The position numbers were made by a program, and so were the translations under genes. From Fodinibius salicampi (lineage in GTDB: Bacteria; Bacteroidota; Rhodothermia; Balneolales; Balneolaceae): a stretch of DNA of 64,000 nucleotides. The DNA lies in assembly GCF_039545095.1 (NCBI RefSeq), contig NZ_BAABRS010000004.1:62001-126000 (forward strand). Reading direction: 5' to 3'. Of this stretch, positions 8,466-17,667 are shown one piece after another (position 1 is the stretch's first letter; each line of letters begins with the position of its first letter). A model generated the notes under the pieces. The model worked only from the letters and a program-made list of their open reading frames with translations, was not told the origin of the DNA and searched no databases.

Positions 8466-9836
8466 ATGCGAATTATTGACAAAGTAACTGACAAAATATT
8501 AGTGCTGTTGGCTGGCGTGATGCTGATTTCCTTCCAGCCAGTGTTGGCTCAATTTAATGCCACGGATACGACAAGCGTTCGGGAGATAAGTCTTCAAGAG
8601 GCACTTGCTATTACTGAAGAGACCAGTTTTGAAATACGCATGGCCGAGGCGGATATAGCAAGGATCCGATCGCAATATCGGCAGACCAACGCTGCCTTTT
8701 TACCACAGTTATCCATTGAAGAAACCGGTATTTCAACAAACGATCCTCTGAATGTATTCGGTTTTAGATTAAAACAGGAAGCGGTAACACAAGCGGATTT
8801 TAATCCTTCAAGATTAAACGGTCCTGATACCTATGATAACTTTACTACTAAATTTGAGCTACGTCAACCACTTCTTAATGTGGATGCGCTTTTCCAACGC
8901 AGTGCGGTAAAAGAACAGTTGGAAGCAACCAAAGAGAAACTGGAGGGAACCCTTGAATATACGCGTTATCAGGTAAAAGATACCTACTATCAATTACAAC
9001 TGATGCATAACAGATTGTCAGTTATTGTTCAATCTCTTGAAACAGCGCAGGAAAATGAACGACAGGCTAAAAATCTTTATGAGCAGGATATGATCAATAA
9101 AGCTGATTATCTGGCTGCCAATGTCCGCGTTCTTGAGCTGGAAAGTCAACAGTCAAAAGTGGAAAATCAGCTACAGACAGTTCAGGATAACTTGCGGTAT
9201 TTGTTGAATATGGATGAGGTGGTCACCCTTGTACCTACAGATAGCCTGCAGATGCGTCCCGGATTATCTGATGAGAGGATTGATTCTGAAAAAGCTGTAA
9301 ATGCCGAGGTGCGAGCAATGGGACACCGTGTTTCTGCGGCCAAGCAGATGTTTAAGGCATCGAAATTTAATTTTGTGCCGACCATTAATCTTTTCGGTAG
9401 CTATGAGTTTAATGATGAGGTTCCCTTTGGCACCAAGGGAGAAAGTTATATGATTGGTGCTACGCTGAAATGGAACTTGTTCAGTGGCTTCAGCAACGTG
9501 GGAAAAGTGATGGAGTCAAAAGCGGAACTGAAGAAAGCCGAGCTGGCGTATGAGAGTAAAGTTTTTAGAAATAAGCTTGAAATCCAGCAGGCAAAGCGTT
9601 CACTGGATCAGGCTGAGATACAGCTTGACTTTGCGGAATCATCAGTAGAGCAGGCCGCCGAAGATTATCGCATCCGAAACAACCGATATGACCAAGGAAT
9701 GGAGAAAACTACGGATCTGCTATCTTCTGAGACAAAACTCCAGGAAGCCAAATTTCAGAGATTAAATGCTCTCTATCAATATAATTTAAGTGTGGCAACA
9801 CTCGAGTTGCTGCTTGAGCACGAAATGCCTTACTAA
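8466..9836 (+). CDS. TolC-family outer-membrane efflux protein
   Basis: A 456-residue outer-membrane channel subunit. Residues 1-28 form a signal peptide ending PVLA-Q. Two repeated helical-hairpin halves follow (about 40-240 and 260-450), each with long amphipathic coiled-coil helices rich in E, Q and A, typical of OEP domains. The C-terminal repeat has the NRYDQGMEKTTDLLSSETKLQ pattern usual in the family. It acts as the exit duct for the adaptor/RND pair encoded directly downstream (38-base gap), forming a tripartite efflux system across the envelope. Confidence 0.95.
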   Translation: MRIIDKVTDKILVLLAGVMLISFQPVLAQFNATDTTSVREISLQEALAITEETSFEIRMAEADIARIRSQYRQTNAAFLPQLSIEETGISTNDPLNVFGFRLKQEAVTQADFNPSRLNGPDTYDNFTTKFELRQPLLNVDALFQRSAVKEQLEATKEKLEGTLEYTRYQVKDTYYQLQLMHNRLSVIVQSLETAQENERQAKNLYEQDMINKADYLAANVRVLELESQQSKVENQLQTVQDNLRYLLNMDEVVTLVPTDSLQMRPGLSDERIDSEKAVNAEVRAMGHRVSAAKQMFKASKFNFVPTINLFGSYEFNDEVPFGTKGESYMIGATLKWNLFSGFSNVGKVMESKAELKKAELAYESKVFRNKLEIQQAKRSLDQAEIQLDFAESSVEQAAEDYRIRNNRYDQGMEKTTDLLSSETKLQEAKFQRLNALYQYNLSVATLELLLEHEMPY

Positions 9837-9874
9837 TTTTCCTAAAAGATTTTAATAACAAAACAAACAAAACA

Positions 9875-10969
9875 ATGAAACAGAGAATCATGAACATATC
9901 AGGAAGACTATTATCTGCACTTGCAGTGCTAATGTTGGTGGCAAGCTCTTGCAGCTCTTCTGACAATGAGCAGCCCGCTCAAGATCAGCCCATAACGGTA
10001 GGTACTCAAACTGCAGAATACGTTCAGGGAATAGCATCACACAGCTTTTCTGGGGCAGTAAGTAGTGACCGCACGGTCAACATGAGTACCAAAGTGATGG
10101 GACGTATCACACAGCTTGATCTTGAAGAAGGGGATTACGTCAGCAAAGGTGACGTGCTGGTTCGGATTAAGGATGACAATTTGCAAGCACAGAAGAATCA
10201 GGTTGAATCAAGCCTGCTGGAAGCTAAAGCGGCGCTGCAAAATATTGAGACCAATCATACCCGCATTAAGAGTTTGCATGAGCAGGAAAGCGCAACTCAA
10301 AAGGAGCTGGATGATATATCCACGCAGTACGAGATGGCCAAGGCCAAAGTAAAAATCTTGGAGAGCAAGCTTCGGGAAGTGGAAGATATGCTCGATTATA
10401 CAAGGTTAACGGCTCCTTTTAACGGATATGTGGTATCAAAAATGGCTACCGAAGGAGATATGGCCGCACCAGGGCAGCCCATTATTACGCTTGATCAGGA
10501 AAGCATCATGAAAGTGAATATCACGGTTCCTGAGAGCAATATTTCGCTGTTCAATTATGAAGATACTGTTTCGGTGGATATCAAGGCTGCTGGTTATAAC
10601 GATGGTATTGGAGTAGTTAAAAACATTAATCAGGCTGGTAACCGTGGTAGTCGGCAGTTTGCTGTTGAAGTGATGCTACCTGAACTGGAAAAGAATTCAG
10701 GTGTAAAATCGGGGATGTTTGCCCAGGTTGGACTGGTAACGGAGAGCGATCGTTCGATCATGGTGCCGAAGTCTGCCATTATTGAGCGCGGACAGCTGAC
10801 TGGCTTATATACGCTGAATGATAATTCTGAAATTGTGCTTCGCTGGGTTCGTCTTGGCGATGAAAGTGCTGATGGGGTAGAGATCTTATCGGGCTTGTCG
10901 GAAGGTGAATCGTATGTAGCTTCAGTTGATCAACCGCTACGTGAAGGACGAAAAGTAAGTACGCAGTAA
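9875..10969 (+). CDS. RND efflux periplasmic adaptor (membrane fusion) lipoprotein
   Basis: A 364-residue adaptor. The signal peptide ends in an ASSC lipobox (C26), so it is anchored to the inner membrane by lipid. A biotinyl-lipoyl half-domain (MSTKVMGRITQLDLEEGDYVSKGDVLVRI) comes next, then a coiled-coil hairpin (about 105-170), the second lipoyl half (TAPFNGYVVSKMATEGDMAAPGQPI) and beta-barrel/MP domains. The order TolC-adaptor-RND with gaps of 38 and 25 bases is a complete tripartite pump. The specific substrate cannot be told from the sequence. Confidence 0.95.
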   Translation: MKQRIMNISGRLLSALAVLMLVASSCSSSDNEQPAQDQPITVGTQTAEYVQGIASHSFSGAVSSDRTVNMSTKVMGRITQLDLEEGDYVSKGDVLVRIKDDNLQAQKNQVESSLLEAKAALQNIETNHTRIKSLHEQESATQKELDDISTQYEMAKAKVKILESKLREVEDMLDYTRLTAPFNGYVVSKMATEGDMAAPGQPIITLDQESIMKVNITVPESNISLFNYEDTVSVDIKAAGYNDGIGVVKNINQAGNRGSRQFAVEVMLPELEKNSGVKSGMFAQVGLVTESDRSIMVPKSAIIERGQLTGLYTLNDNSEIVLRWVRLGDESADGVEILSGLSEGESYVASVDQPLREGRKVSTQ

Positions 10970-10994
10970 ATAGAAACTATTTAGATATATCATT

Positions 10995-13900
10995 ATGAAG
11001 ACTGGAATTGCAGGAAAAGTTGCACAAGGGTTCATCGACTCAAAATTGACCCCTTTGTTGATGATCGTGTTCCTTGCGCTCGGATTTTACGGGACCTATT
11101 TAACCCCCAGGGAGGAGGAACCACAAATTGATGTACCGATGGCCGATATTTTTGTCGGCTATCCCGGAGCTACACCTGAGGAGGTGGAAAAGAATATTGC
11201 GATCCCTCTGGAGAAAGTACTCTCAAATATTGAAGGCGTTGAATATGTGTATTCTACTTCTATGCCTGATCAGGCCATGGTTTCGGCTCGTTTCTACGTG
11301 GGCGAAGATGTAGAGCGCAGTTTAGTTCGGCTCTATAACGAAATCATGAAAAACATGGATCGGTTTCCCGAGGGGGCGACCCAACCCATGGTGAAAACCC
11401 GTTCCATTGATGATGTCCCGATCATGACATTGACGTTATGGAGCAATAAATACAGCGATTTTGATTTACGGCGCTTAGCTGATGAAATGGCCCTAGAGGT
11501 TAAGCAGATCGAGGATGTGGCCCAGACCGATATCCACGGCGGGAGAACCCGTCAGGTTTCGGTAAATCTGGATAAGAATAAAATGGCCTCTTACGGCATT
11601 GATCCGATGCAGGTGGTCGGACAAATACAAGCGGCCAACCAAGAGCTTTCATCCGGATCATTTAGTAGTAACGATACTGAGTACTTGGTTGATACCGGAG
11701 ACTTTTTCAAATCTGCCGAAGAGGTTCGGAATGTCGTTGTAGATGTGCAAAACGGGGATCCTATTTACTTACACAGCATTGCCGAGATTCGCGATGGTCC
11801 GGAGGAGCCTTCCGAATATGTCTCATATGGGATTGGTCATCAAAAAGCTCAGGAAGCCGGCTTGAATGCGGGGGAATCGTATCCTGCGGTAACTATCTCA
11901 GTAGCGAAGCGTTCTGGCGCCGATGCGATGGCGATTGCTGAACAAATCCAAAGAAAAGTAGATAACCTTGATGGGAGTCTTATTCCATCTGATGTAAATG
12001 TTACGACCACACGTAATTATGGCGAGACAGCCTCAGCAAAGGTATTTTCGCTGCTTGAGCACTTGCTGGTTGCTATTCTGGCCGTAACCTTTGTGGTAGC
12101 CCTTGCTTTGGGTTGGCGCGGAGGACTGGTGGTGTTCTTATCAGTCCCGGTAACTTTCGCGCTTACCCTCTTTTTATACTACATGTTCGGCTATACTCTT
12201 AATCGGATTACACTCTTTGCGCTGGTTTTTGTGACGGGTATTGTGGTGGATGATTCGATTATTATTGCCGAGAATATGCACAGGCACTTTAAGATGAAGA
12301 AACTCCCGCTTAAGCAGGCGGCCATCGCCTCTATAAGCGAGGTGGGGAACCCAACGATCCTGGCAACCTTTACCGTAATTTCGGCGGTACTGCCGATGGC
12401 GTTTGTTTCGGGGTTAATGGGCCCTTATATGAGTCCAATGCCAATTGGTGCTTCATTGGCGATGATTTTCTCCCTGATTGTAGCGCTGGTTATTACCCCG
12501 TGGCTGGCCTATATCCTGTTGCCGCACGGTAAAACGGAGAAGGATGAGAATGGAGAGGAAAAAGAGTATGATCTTAAAGAGACATTCATCTATAGATGGT
12601 ATGAGCGTACGATGAATCCACTACTGGAAAATGCTACTAAACGTTGGTTGTTTATAGGTGGGGTGACGGTCTTGCTGCTGGCATCAACGCTGCTGTTTGT
12701 GTTCCGGATGGTGGAGGTAAAAATGCTGCCTTTTGACAACAAAAATGAAATTCAGCTGATCATTGACATGCCGGAGGGAACCACGCTCGAGCGGACCAAC
12801 GCCGTGGCCCGTGAAGTGGGACTGAGTCTGAAGGATGTACCGGAGATTAAGGACTACCAGATATATGCGGGTGATAATGCCCCCATTAATTTTAACGGTC
12901 TTGTCCGTCATTACGATTTGCGAAAAGGTCCTAATGTCGCAGATATCCAGTTGAACCTGATAGATAAAGGCAAGCGCAGTGATCAAAGTCACGCTATTGC
13001 TAAGCGCATTCGTCCCATTGTGCAAAAAGTGGGAGAAAAATATAACGCCAATGTGAAGGTTGTTGAGGTACCGCCCGGCCCGCCTGTACAGTCCACTATT
13101 GTTGCAGAGGTTTACGGTCCCGATACCGATGAGCGACAGCGTGTTGGTCGTAAAGTGAAAGGCATATTCGAGAAAACGGCAGGGATTGTCGATGTAGACT
13201 GGATGAAAGAAGCCCCACAGACTAAGTACAAGCTTGATGTAAATACCGAAAAGGCGATGATGTCGGGTATCTCATCACAGCAGGTTGTTCAAACTGTGAC
13301 AATGGCACTGCGCGGACAGGATGTGTCACACCTTTACAGTGAAAAAGAATTGAACGATGTCCCTATTACGGTAAAATTGCCGAAGGCCGGACGTTCTCAT
13401 ATCGAAAAGCTTAAACAATTACATATGAAATCGGCATCAGGAGCGATGATTCCTGTTGCTGACCTGGTAACGGTGACAGAAGATACTCTTGAATCGAGTA
13501 TACACCGCAAAAATCAGCGACGCGTAACCTATGTATTGGCTGAGGTGGCCGGTGAAATTGAAAGTCCTGTATATGCCCTGCTGGATACCGGGGGTGAAGT
13601 TGATGCCATTGATATGCCGGAAGGATATGATCTGGCACAAATTTTTGCTGGACAACCGTTTATGACCGATGATTATACTTTGAAATGGGACGGTGAATGG
13701 CAGATAACCTACGAGGTATTCCGCGATCTGGGTATAGCCTTTGCCGTAGTTTTGGTGATCATCTATATGTTGATTATCGGCTGGTTTCAGGATTTCAAAG
13801 TACCCATTATAATGATGATCGCCATCCCGCTTTCGCTGGTTGGTATCCTGGTGGGACACTGGGTGCTGGGAGCCTTCTTTACGGCTACATCGATGATTGG

Positions 13901-14219
13901 AATGATTGCTCTGGCCGGTATTATGGTACGAAACTCAGTGTTATTGATTGACTTTATCAACATACGGCTTGGGGACGGTGAGTCACTTAAGCAGGCTGTG
14001 ATCGAAGCCGGGGCGGTGCGTAGTATGCCAATACTGTTGACGGCCGGTACCGTGGTGATTGGTGCGGTGGTTATCCTGTTTGATCCGATATTCCAGGGTT
14101 TGGCAATATCACTGATGGGGGGTGCGATAGCATCTACAGCTTTGACGCTGGTCATGATACCACTGATCTACTTTATGGTAGAGAATAAGATGAAAGAGTT
14201 GAATGAGAAGAAAGCGTAA
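10995..14219 (+). CDS. RND-family efflux permease
   Basis: A 1074-residue AcrB/MdtC-type inner-membrane transporter, normal length for the superfamily. TM1 is at about 15-33, there is a first large periplasmic loop, six helices from about 350, a second periplasmic loop and six C-terminal helices. The proton-relay TM4 region reads LFALVFVTGIVVDDSIIIAEN, with the Asp pair of the HAE/HME families. TM11/12 contain GIMVRNSVLLIDF. The loop pattern is closer to hydrophobe/amphiphile (HAE) than to heavy-metal (HME) pumps, but the following small PII-like gene recalls cation-efflux loci. Substrate unknown; reactive sulfur or organic thiol adducts are a context-based guess. Confidence 0.95.
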   Translation: MKTGIAGKVAQGFIDSKLTPLLMIVFLALGFYGTYLTPREEEPQIDVPMADIFVGYPGATPEEVEKNIAIPLEKVLSNIEGVEYVYSTSMPDQAMVSARFYVGEDVERSLVRLYNEIMKNMDRFPEGATQPMVKTRSIDDVPIMTLTLWSNKYSDFDLRRLADEMALEVKQIEDVAQTDIHGGRTRQVSVNLDKNKMASYGIDPMQVVGQIQAANQELSSGSFSSNDTEYLVDTGDFFKSAEEVRNVVVDVQNGDPIYLHSIAEIRDGPEEPSEYVSYGIGHQKAQEAGLNAGESYPAVTISVAKRSGADAMAIAEQIQRKVDNLDGSLIPSDVNVTTTRNYGETASAKVFSLLEHLLVAILAVTFVVALALGWRGGLVVFLSVPVTFALTLFLYYMFGYTLNRITLFALVFVTGIVVDDSIIIAENMHRHFKMKKLPLKQAAIASISEVGNPTILATFTVISAVLPMAFVSGLMGPYMSPMPIGASLAMIFSLIVALVITPWLAYILLPHGKTEKDENGEEKEYDLKETFIYRWYERTMNPLLENATKRWLFIGGVTVLLLASTLLFVFRMVEVKMLPFDNKNEIQLIIDMPEGTTLERTNAVAREVGLSLKDVPEIKDYQIYAGDNAPINFNGLVRHYDLRKGPNVADIQLNLIDKGKRSDQSHAIAKRIRPIVQKVGEKYNANVKVVEVPPGPPVQSTIVAEVYGPDTDERQRVGRKVKGIFEKTAGIVDVDWMKEAPQTKYKLDVNTEKAMMSGISSQQVVQTVTMALRGQDVSHLYSEKELNDVPITVKLPKAGRSHIEKLKQLHMKSASGAMIPVADLVTVTEDTLESSIHRKNQRRVTYVLAEVAGEIESPVYALLDTGGEVDAIDMPEGYDLAQIFAGQPFMTDDYTLKWDGEWQITYEVFRDLGIAFAVVLVIIYMLIIGWFQDFKVPIIMMIAIPLSLVGILVGHWVLGAFFTATSMIGMIALAGIMVRNSVLLIDFINIRLGDGESLKQAVIEAGAVRSMPILLTAGTVVIGAVVILFDPIFQGLAISLMGGAIASTALTLVMIPLIYFMVENKMKELNEKKA

Positions 14220-14235
14220 CGCTAAATATTATTTG

Positions 14236-14264
14236 TAGCCGGGCGTCTAATAGTCATCCGGCTA
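14236..14264 (+). terminator. Hairpin in the pump operon (attenuator or weak terminator)
   Basis: TAGCCGG (14236-14242) and CCGGCTA (14258-14264) form a 7-bp stem with a 15-base loop, followed by TAATTTTAAT. It lies 17 bases after the RND stop codon and could partly reduce transcription of the two small downstream genes. The T-tract is weak. Confidence 0.4.
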
Positions 14265-14293
14265 TAATTTTAATACATAAAAACAAGAATACT

Positions 14294-14605
14294 ATGAAGT
14301 TATTAATCATACTCAGTATCGAAGAATACACTGATGATGTCCGCAAAATTTTAGCACAACAGAAGGTCCCAATTTATAGTGAAACCAATGTGCATGGTTT
14401 TAGAACGGGCGAATATCAGCCGGATATTACTAATTGGTTTGCAGGTGATGATCACGGAATTTATTCTACGTTATTTTTTTCAATTCAAGATGGTGAATGT
14501 GTGGAGCGCGTGCTTGAAGAAGTCAAAACATATAACAGGGAAACAGGTGCCGAACAGCAGAATCCACTCCACGCGTATTCTCTGAATGTGGAAGAAGCAG
14601 TTTAA
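14294..14605 (+). CDS. Small PII-like (DUF3240/CusX-like) protein
   Basis: A 103-residue soluble protein. The first strand KLLIILSIEEYTDDVRKIL, the turn 'VPIYSETNVHGFRTGEY' and the C-terminal helix ECVERVLEEVKTYNRET match the ferredoxin-like architecture of PII-superfamily proteins. Small PII-like proteins are known beside heavy-metal and bicarbonate transporters, where they sense ligands and bind the transporter. This one follows an RND pump gene and precedes a DUF2892 gene, which suggests it modulates the transport system (inference). The gene itself is secure; the fold is read from pattern only. Confidence 0.7.
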   Translation: MKLLIILSIEEYTDDVRKILAQQKVPIYSETNVHGFRTGEYQPDITNWFAGDDHGIYSTLFFSIQDGECVERVLEEVKTYNRETGAEQQNPLHAYSLNVEEAV

Positions 14606-14641
14606 TTAATTTCAAATTTTAATATTCAACAAAGCAATACT

Positions 14642-14899
14642 ATGCAAAAAGAAAATCCAAGTTGTTCAACAATGCGTCCTATGGAACGGGCAATTCGAGC
14701 TCTGGCCGGTGCTTTCGTAACTATAAGTCTGGTACTAGGATACTTCGTAAGTCCCTACTGGTTTTTATTTACCCTTTTTGTGGGTCTAAATTTATTTCAG
14801 TCGTCTATAAGTCGATGGTGTCTTGCTGAACAGATACTGGCTAAATTTGGTATAGGGGTTAACGACAACGATCAATCTAAGGCTAAAGCCCAAAGCTGA
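14642..14899 (+). CDS. DUF2892 (YgaP-type membrane domain) protein
   Basis: An 85-residue inner-membrane protein. After the polar start comes the family pattern 'MRPMERAIRALAGAFVTISLVLGYFVSPYWFLFTLFVGLNLFQSSIS', two helices with the conserved R-xxR-xxAG start and the FVGLNLFQSS turn. It then has 'WCLAEQILAKFGI', with a Cys where family members usually have CPL. The highly polar tail ends at residue 85. It is the second DUF2892 gene of this block (the other is at 6749-6952) and the last gene before a 229-base gap. Confidence 0.85.
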   Translation: MQKENPSCSTMRPMERAIRALAGAFVTISLVLGYFVSPYWFLFTLFVGLNLFQSSISRWCLAEQILAKFGIGVNDNDQSKAKAQS

Positions 14900-15128
14900 T
14901 TAATAGCAGCCAATATAATACCCTCATTTTTTATGTGCTAGATAGGTCAGTTGGTATTATGCAGCGGTATTGTGAATCGTTTAGACTATCTTTGCGCTTA
15001 ATCATATGAGTATAAGTTGACAAGTTAATTTATCCCTCAAAATTATTTATTATATCACAATAATAAAATCTTGACTGGGATTAATAAGAATTGTTGATCT
15101 TAGTATAAATTTGAAATGTGATAATGAT

Positions 15129-15689
15129 ATGATTGAGTTTTTACAGCAACCTATGCCTTGGTATATAGCGGGGCCGTTAATCGGATTAATTGTACCTGTA
15201 TTATTACTTATCGGGGGCAAGGAATTCGGTGTGTCTTCGAATTTGCGACACGTTTGTGCCGCCTGTATGCCCCGAAATATTGAATTTTTTCAGTATGACT
15301 GGCAAAAAGAGGGTGGATGGAATCTGGTATTTATTGCCGGTACGGTAATAGGCGGCTTTATAGGCGGGTGGCTGCTAAATAATCCGGAACCTATTGACCT
15401 TTCCCAACAGACCCTAGCTGAATTGAAAGCATTGGGGATAAGCGACTTTTCCGGTATGATGCCTGAAGACCTTTTTAGTTGGAGTAACCTAGGATCTCTT
15501 CAAGGAATTGTTGTAATGGTAATTGGTGGATTTTTAGTCGGCTTCGGCGCGCGGTATGCCGGTGGATGTACCTCCGGACATGCAATTGCGGGCTTGGCCA
15601 ACTTTCAGTTTGCCTCCTTGTTGGCTGTCATTGGCTTTTTTATTGGTGGACTTATTATTACCTACTTGGTGTATCCTTTTATACTGTAG
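15129..15689 (+). CDS. YeeE/YedE-type (DUF395) sulfur-compound transporter
   Basis: A 186-residue integral membrane protein with about five helices. It contains the DUF395 signature GFGARYAGGCTSGHAIAGLANFQFASLLA and an N-terminal CAACMPRN cysteine cluster. The E. coli relative TsuA (YeeE) imports thiosulfate through conserved cysteines, and related PmpA/PmpB proteins occur with persulfide-handling genes. I chose the ATG at 15129; the frame also opens at a TTG at 15111. The next gene encodes the partner protein 45 bases downstream and an MBL-rhodanese enzyme follows, so transport of thiosulfate or another reduced sulfur compound is likely. Confidence 0.88.
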   Translation: MIEFLQQPMPWYIAGPLIGLIVPVLLLIGGKEFGVSSNLRHVCAACMPRNIEFFQYDWQKEGGWNLVFIAGTVIGGFIGGWLLNNPEPIDLSQQTLAELKALGISDFSGMMPEDLFSWSNLGSLQGIVVMVIGGFLVGFGARYAGGCTSGHAIAGLANFQFASLLAVIGFFIGGLIITYLVYPFIL

Positions 15690-15734
15690 CTCATAAAAAT
15701 ATAGACGATAGAATAATAAATACTGGATTGATTT

Positions 15735-16154
15735 ATGAATACTTACCTGAAATACTTATCCACAGGAATTTTCTTTGGTTTCGTGCTTGTTAAATCAGAG
15801 GTAATTTCCTGGTTCCGGATACAGGAAATGTTTCGATTTGATGCTTTCCATATGTATGGTGTTATAGGTTTGGCTATCGTGGTGGCAATGATTTCTATTT
15901 CGCTTATTAGGAAGTTAAAACTGAAAGATTCCGAAAATAAATTGATTACCATACAGCCCAAAGATCCAAGTCAAATTACCCGTTATTTAGCCGGTGGCAC
16001 TTTATTTGGTCTTGGTTGGGCTCTGACGGGGGCATGTCCGGGACCATTATTTACACTTGCAGGTGCAGGATATGAAATTATTTTGGTACCTATAGTTGGA
16101 GCCGTAATTGGAACATGGACCTATGGAATAGTGAGGTCAAATATTAAACATTGA
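15735..16154 (+). CDS. DUF6691/YeeE-like sulfur transporter partner
   Basis: A 139-residue membrane protein with about four helices, homologous to the second half of YeeE/YedE transporters. It has TGIFFGFVLVKSEVISWFRIQEMF at the start and the hallmark GLGWALTGACPGPLFTLAGAG in the third helix, where the CPGP cysteine matches the transported-sulfur site of the family. Such short 'PmpB-like' proteins are usually encoded next to a PmpA-like protein, as here. Together the two genes probably form one transporter, equivalent to the single-chain TsuA. Confidence 0.88.
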   Translation: MNTYLKYLSTGIFFGFVLVKSEVISWFRIQEMFRFDAFHMYGVIGLAIVVAMISISLIRKLKLKDSENKLITIQPKDPSQITRYLAGGTLFGLGWALTGACPGPLFTLAGAGYEIILVPIVGAVIGTWTYGIVRSNIKH

Positions 16155-16220
16155 AAACACCTGGTATGACTACTGAAGTAGTATCGTATTCAACTATCTA
16201 AAATTTAAAACAATAAGGAA

Positions 16221-17612
16221 ATGTATTTCAAACAAATTCATGAGAAGAAGCTTTCTCAATATGCATATTTAATTGGATGCCCGGCAACGGGCGATGCAAT
16301 AATCATTGATCCCATGCGTGATATTGATCAGTACTATAGGCTGGCAGAAGAAGAAGGCCTAGAGATTACAGCTGCAGCTGACACTCATATTCATGCTGAT
16401 TACGTATCCGGACTGCGTGAATTTGCTGAGCGTGATGTTAAGGTCTATGCGTCTGATGAAGGTAATGAAAACTGGAAGTACGAATGGCTCATCAATAGTG
16501 ACTATAAATATGAATTAATTACTGAGGGTGACACTTTTAGTATTGGGAATATCAAATTTGATGTGATTTATACGCCGGGACATACGCCAGAGTCAGTAAG
16601 TTTTCTGGTTACTGATGGTGCGGCAACGGATCAGCCTATGGGGATGCTTACCGGTGATTTTGTTTTTGTGGGTGATGTAGGACGTCCAGACCTTCTAGAA
16701 ACAGCGGCGGGCCAAAAAGGAGCTATGATACCAGCAGCTAAGGAGTTATATAAATCAGTAGAAGATTTTAAGGGATTGCCTGAATATCTACAGGTATGGC
16801 CTGCTCATGGATCAGGTAGCGCTTGCGGAAAAGCATTGGGAGCAGTTCCGGAATCAACAGTTGGATATGAACTTCGTTTTAGCCCCGCTTTCAAGGCGTC
16901 GGGCAGCGAGGATGAGTTTGTGAATTTTATTTTGGATGGCCAGCCTGAACCACCGTTATATTTTGGGCGGATGAAAAAAGTAAATAGAGAAGGGCCAGCT
17001 ATATTGCATAAACTTCCCCATCCACAACGAATAACGTTACATGAAATATTAGAAAAGGATGGAGTTATTGTTGATACCCGGAATAAAAGTTCTTTTATGA
17101 AAGAAGGCCACCTTGCAGGTAGTTTGCTTTCGACGTTTGAAGATGAGTTCAATACTATTGTTGGTTCATATGTAGATGGAGAGTCAGATATTTACCTCAT
17201 CATTGAGGAGGCGAATGTTGAAGAGGCGGTACGTGATTTGATTAGAGTAGGAATCGATAACATAAAAGGTTATGCCACACCGGATGATCTAAATAGTTGG
17301 GACGATAAATTAGAGTATATCGAAGCAATAGATTTTGATGATATAGTTCAATTGAAAGATAGTGAAGACAATCAAGTTGTGGATGTACGCAAGGCCACAG
17401 AATATGCGGAAGGTCATATACCCGGGGCGTTGAATATTGCTCATACTCGTTTGGCAGATCATCTGGATGAGCTCCCAAAGGATAAAGAATTGCTGGTCCA
17501 TTGTGCCAGTGGCCGTCGTGCTTCATATGCTAGCAGCTTTTTGGCTAAGGAGGGCTTTAAAGTACAATGGGTAGATGATGATTTTGAAAACTACAATCAA
17601 AAAGTAGAGTAA
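16221..17612 (+). CDS. MBL-fold persulfide dioxygenase-like protein with two rhodanese domains
   Basis: A 463-residue cytoplasmic enzyme. The N-terminal metallo-beta-lactamase domain (1-245) has THIHADY (H56, H58, D60), the TPGHT histidine H121, D146 in TGDFVF, GDVGRPDL and H196. In ETHE1-type persulfide dioxygenases the iron is bound by the equivalents of H56, H121 and D146. Two rhodanese modules follow. The first (about 265-350) lacks an active-site Cys. The second (about 360-460) has an intact CASGRRAS loop (C428). The domain order resembles CstB-type enzymes, which oxidise persulfides to sulfite and thiosulfate. Its neighbours (YeeE pair, SulP, rhodaneses) support a role in reactive-sulfur detoxification. 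Confidence 0.92.
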   Translation: MYFKQIHEKKLSQYAYLIGCPATGDAIIIDPMRDIDQYYRLAEEEGLEITAAADTHIHADYVSGLREFAERDVKVYASDEGNENWKYEWLINSDYKYELITEGDTFSIGNIKFDVIYTPGHTPESVSFLVTDGAATDQPMGMLTGDFVFVGDVGRPDLLETAAGQKGAMIPAAKELYKSVEDFKGLPEYLQVWPAHGSGSACGKALGAVPESTVGYELRFSPAFKASGSEDEFVNFILDGQPEPPLYFGRMKKVNREGPAILHKLPHPQRITLHEILEKDGVIVDTRNKSSFMKEGHLAGSLLSTFEDEFNTIVGSYVDGESDIYLIIEEANVEEAVRDLIRVGIDNIKGYATPDDLNSWDDKLEYIEAIDFDDIVQLKDSEDNQVVDVRKATEYAEGHIPGALNIAHTRLADHLDELPKDKELLVHCASGRRASYASSFLAKEGFKVQWVDDDFENYNQKVE

Positions 17613-17667
17613 TATAAATTTCCCTTTCGCCGAATGCTGATACCCTACGGCATTGTTACGGATTAAT

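Noticed and set aside
15004-15030. Third GntR operator near TTGACAAGTTAATTT upstream of the YeeE gene
   Set aside because: Only the right half-site (ACAAGT) is present; the left half does not form an inverted repeat, so it is not a convincing operator.
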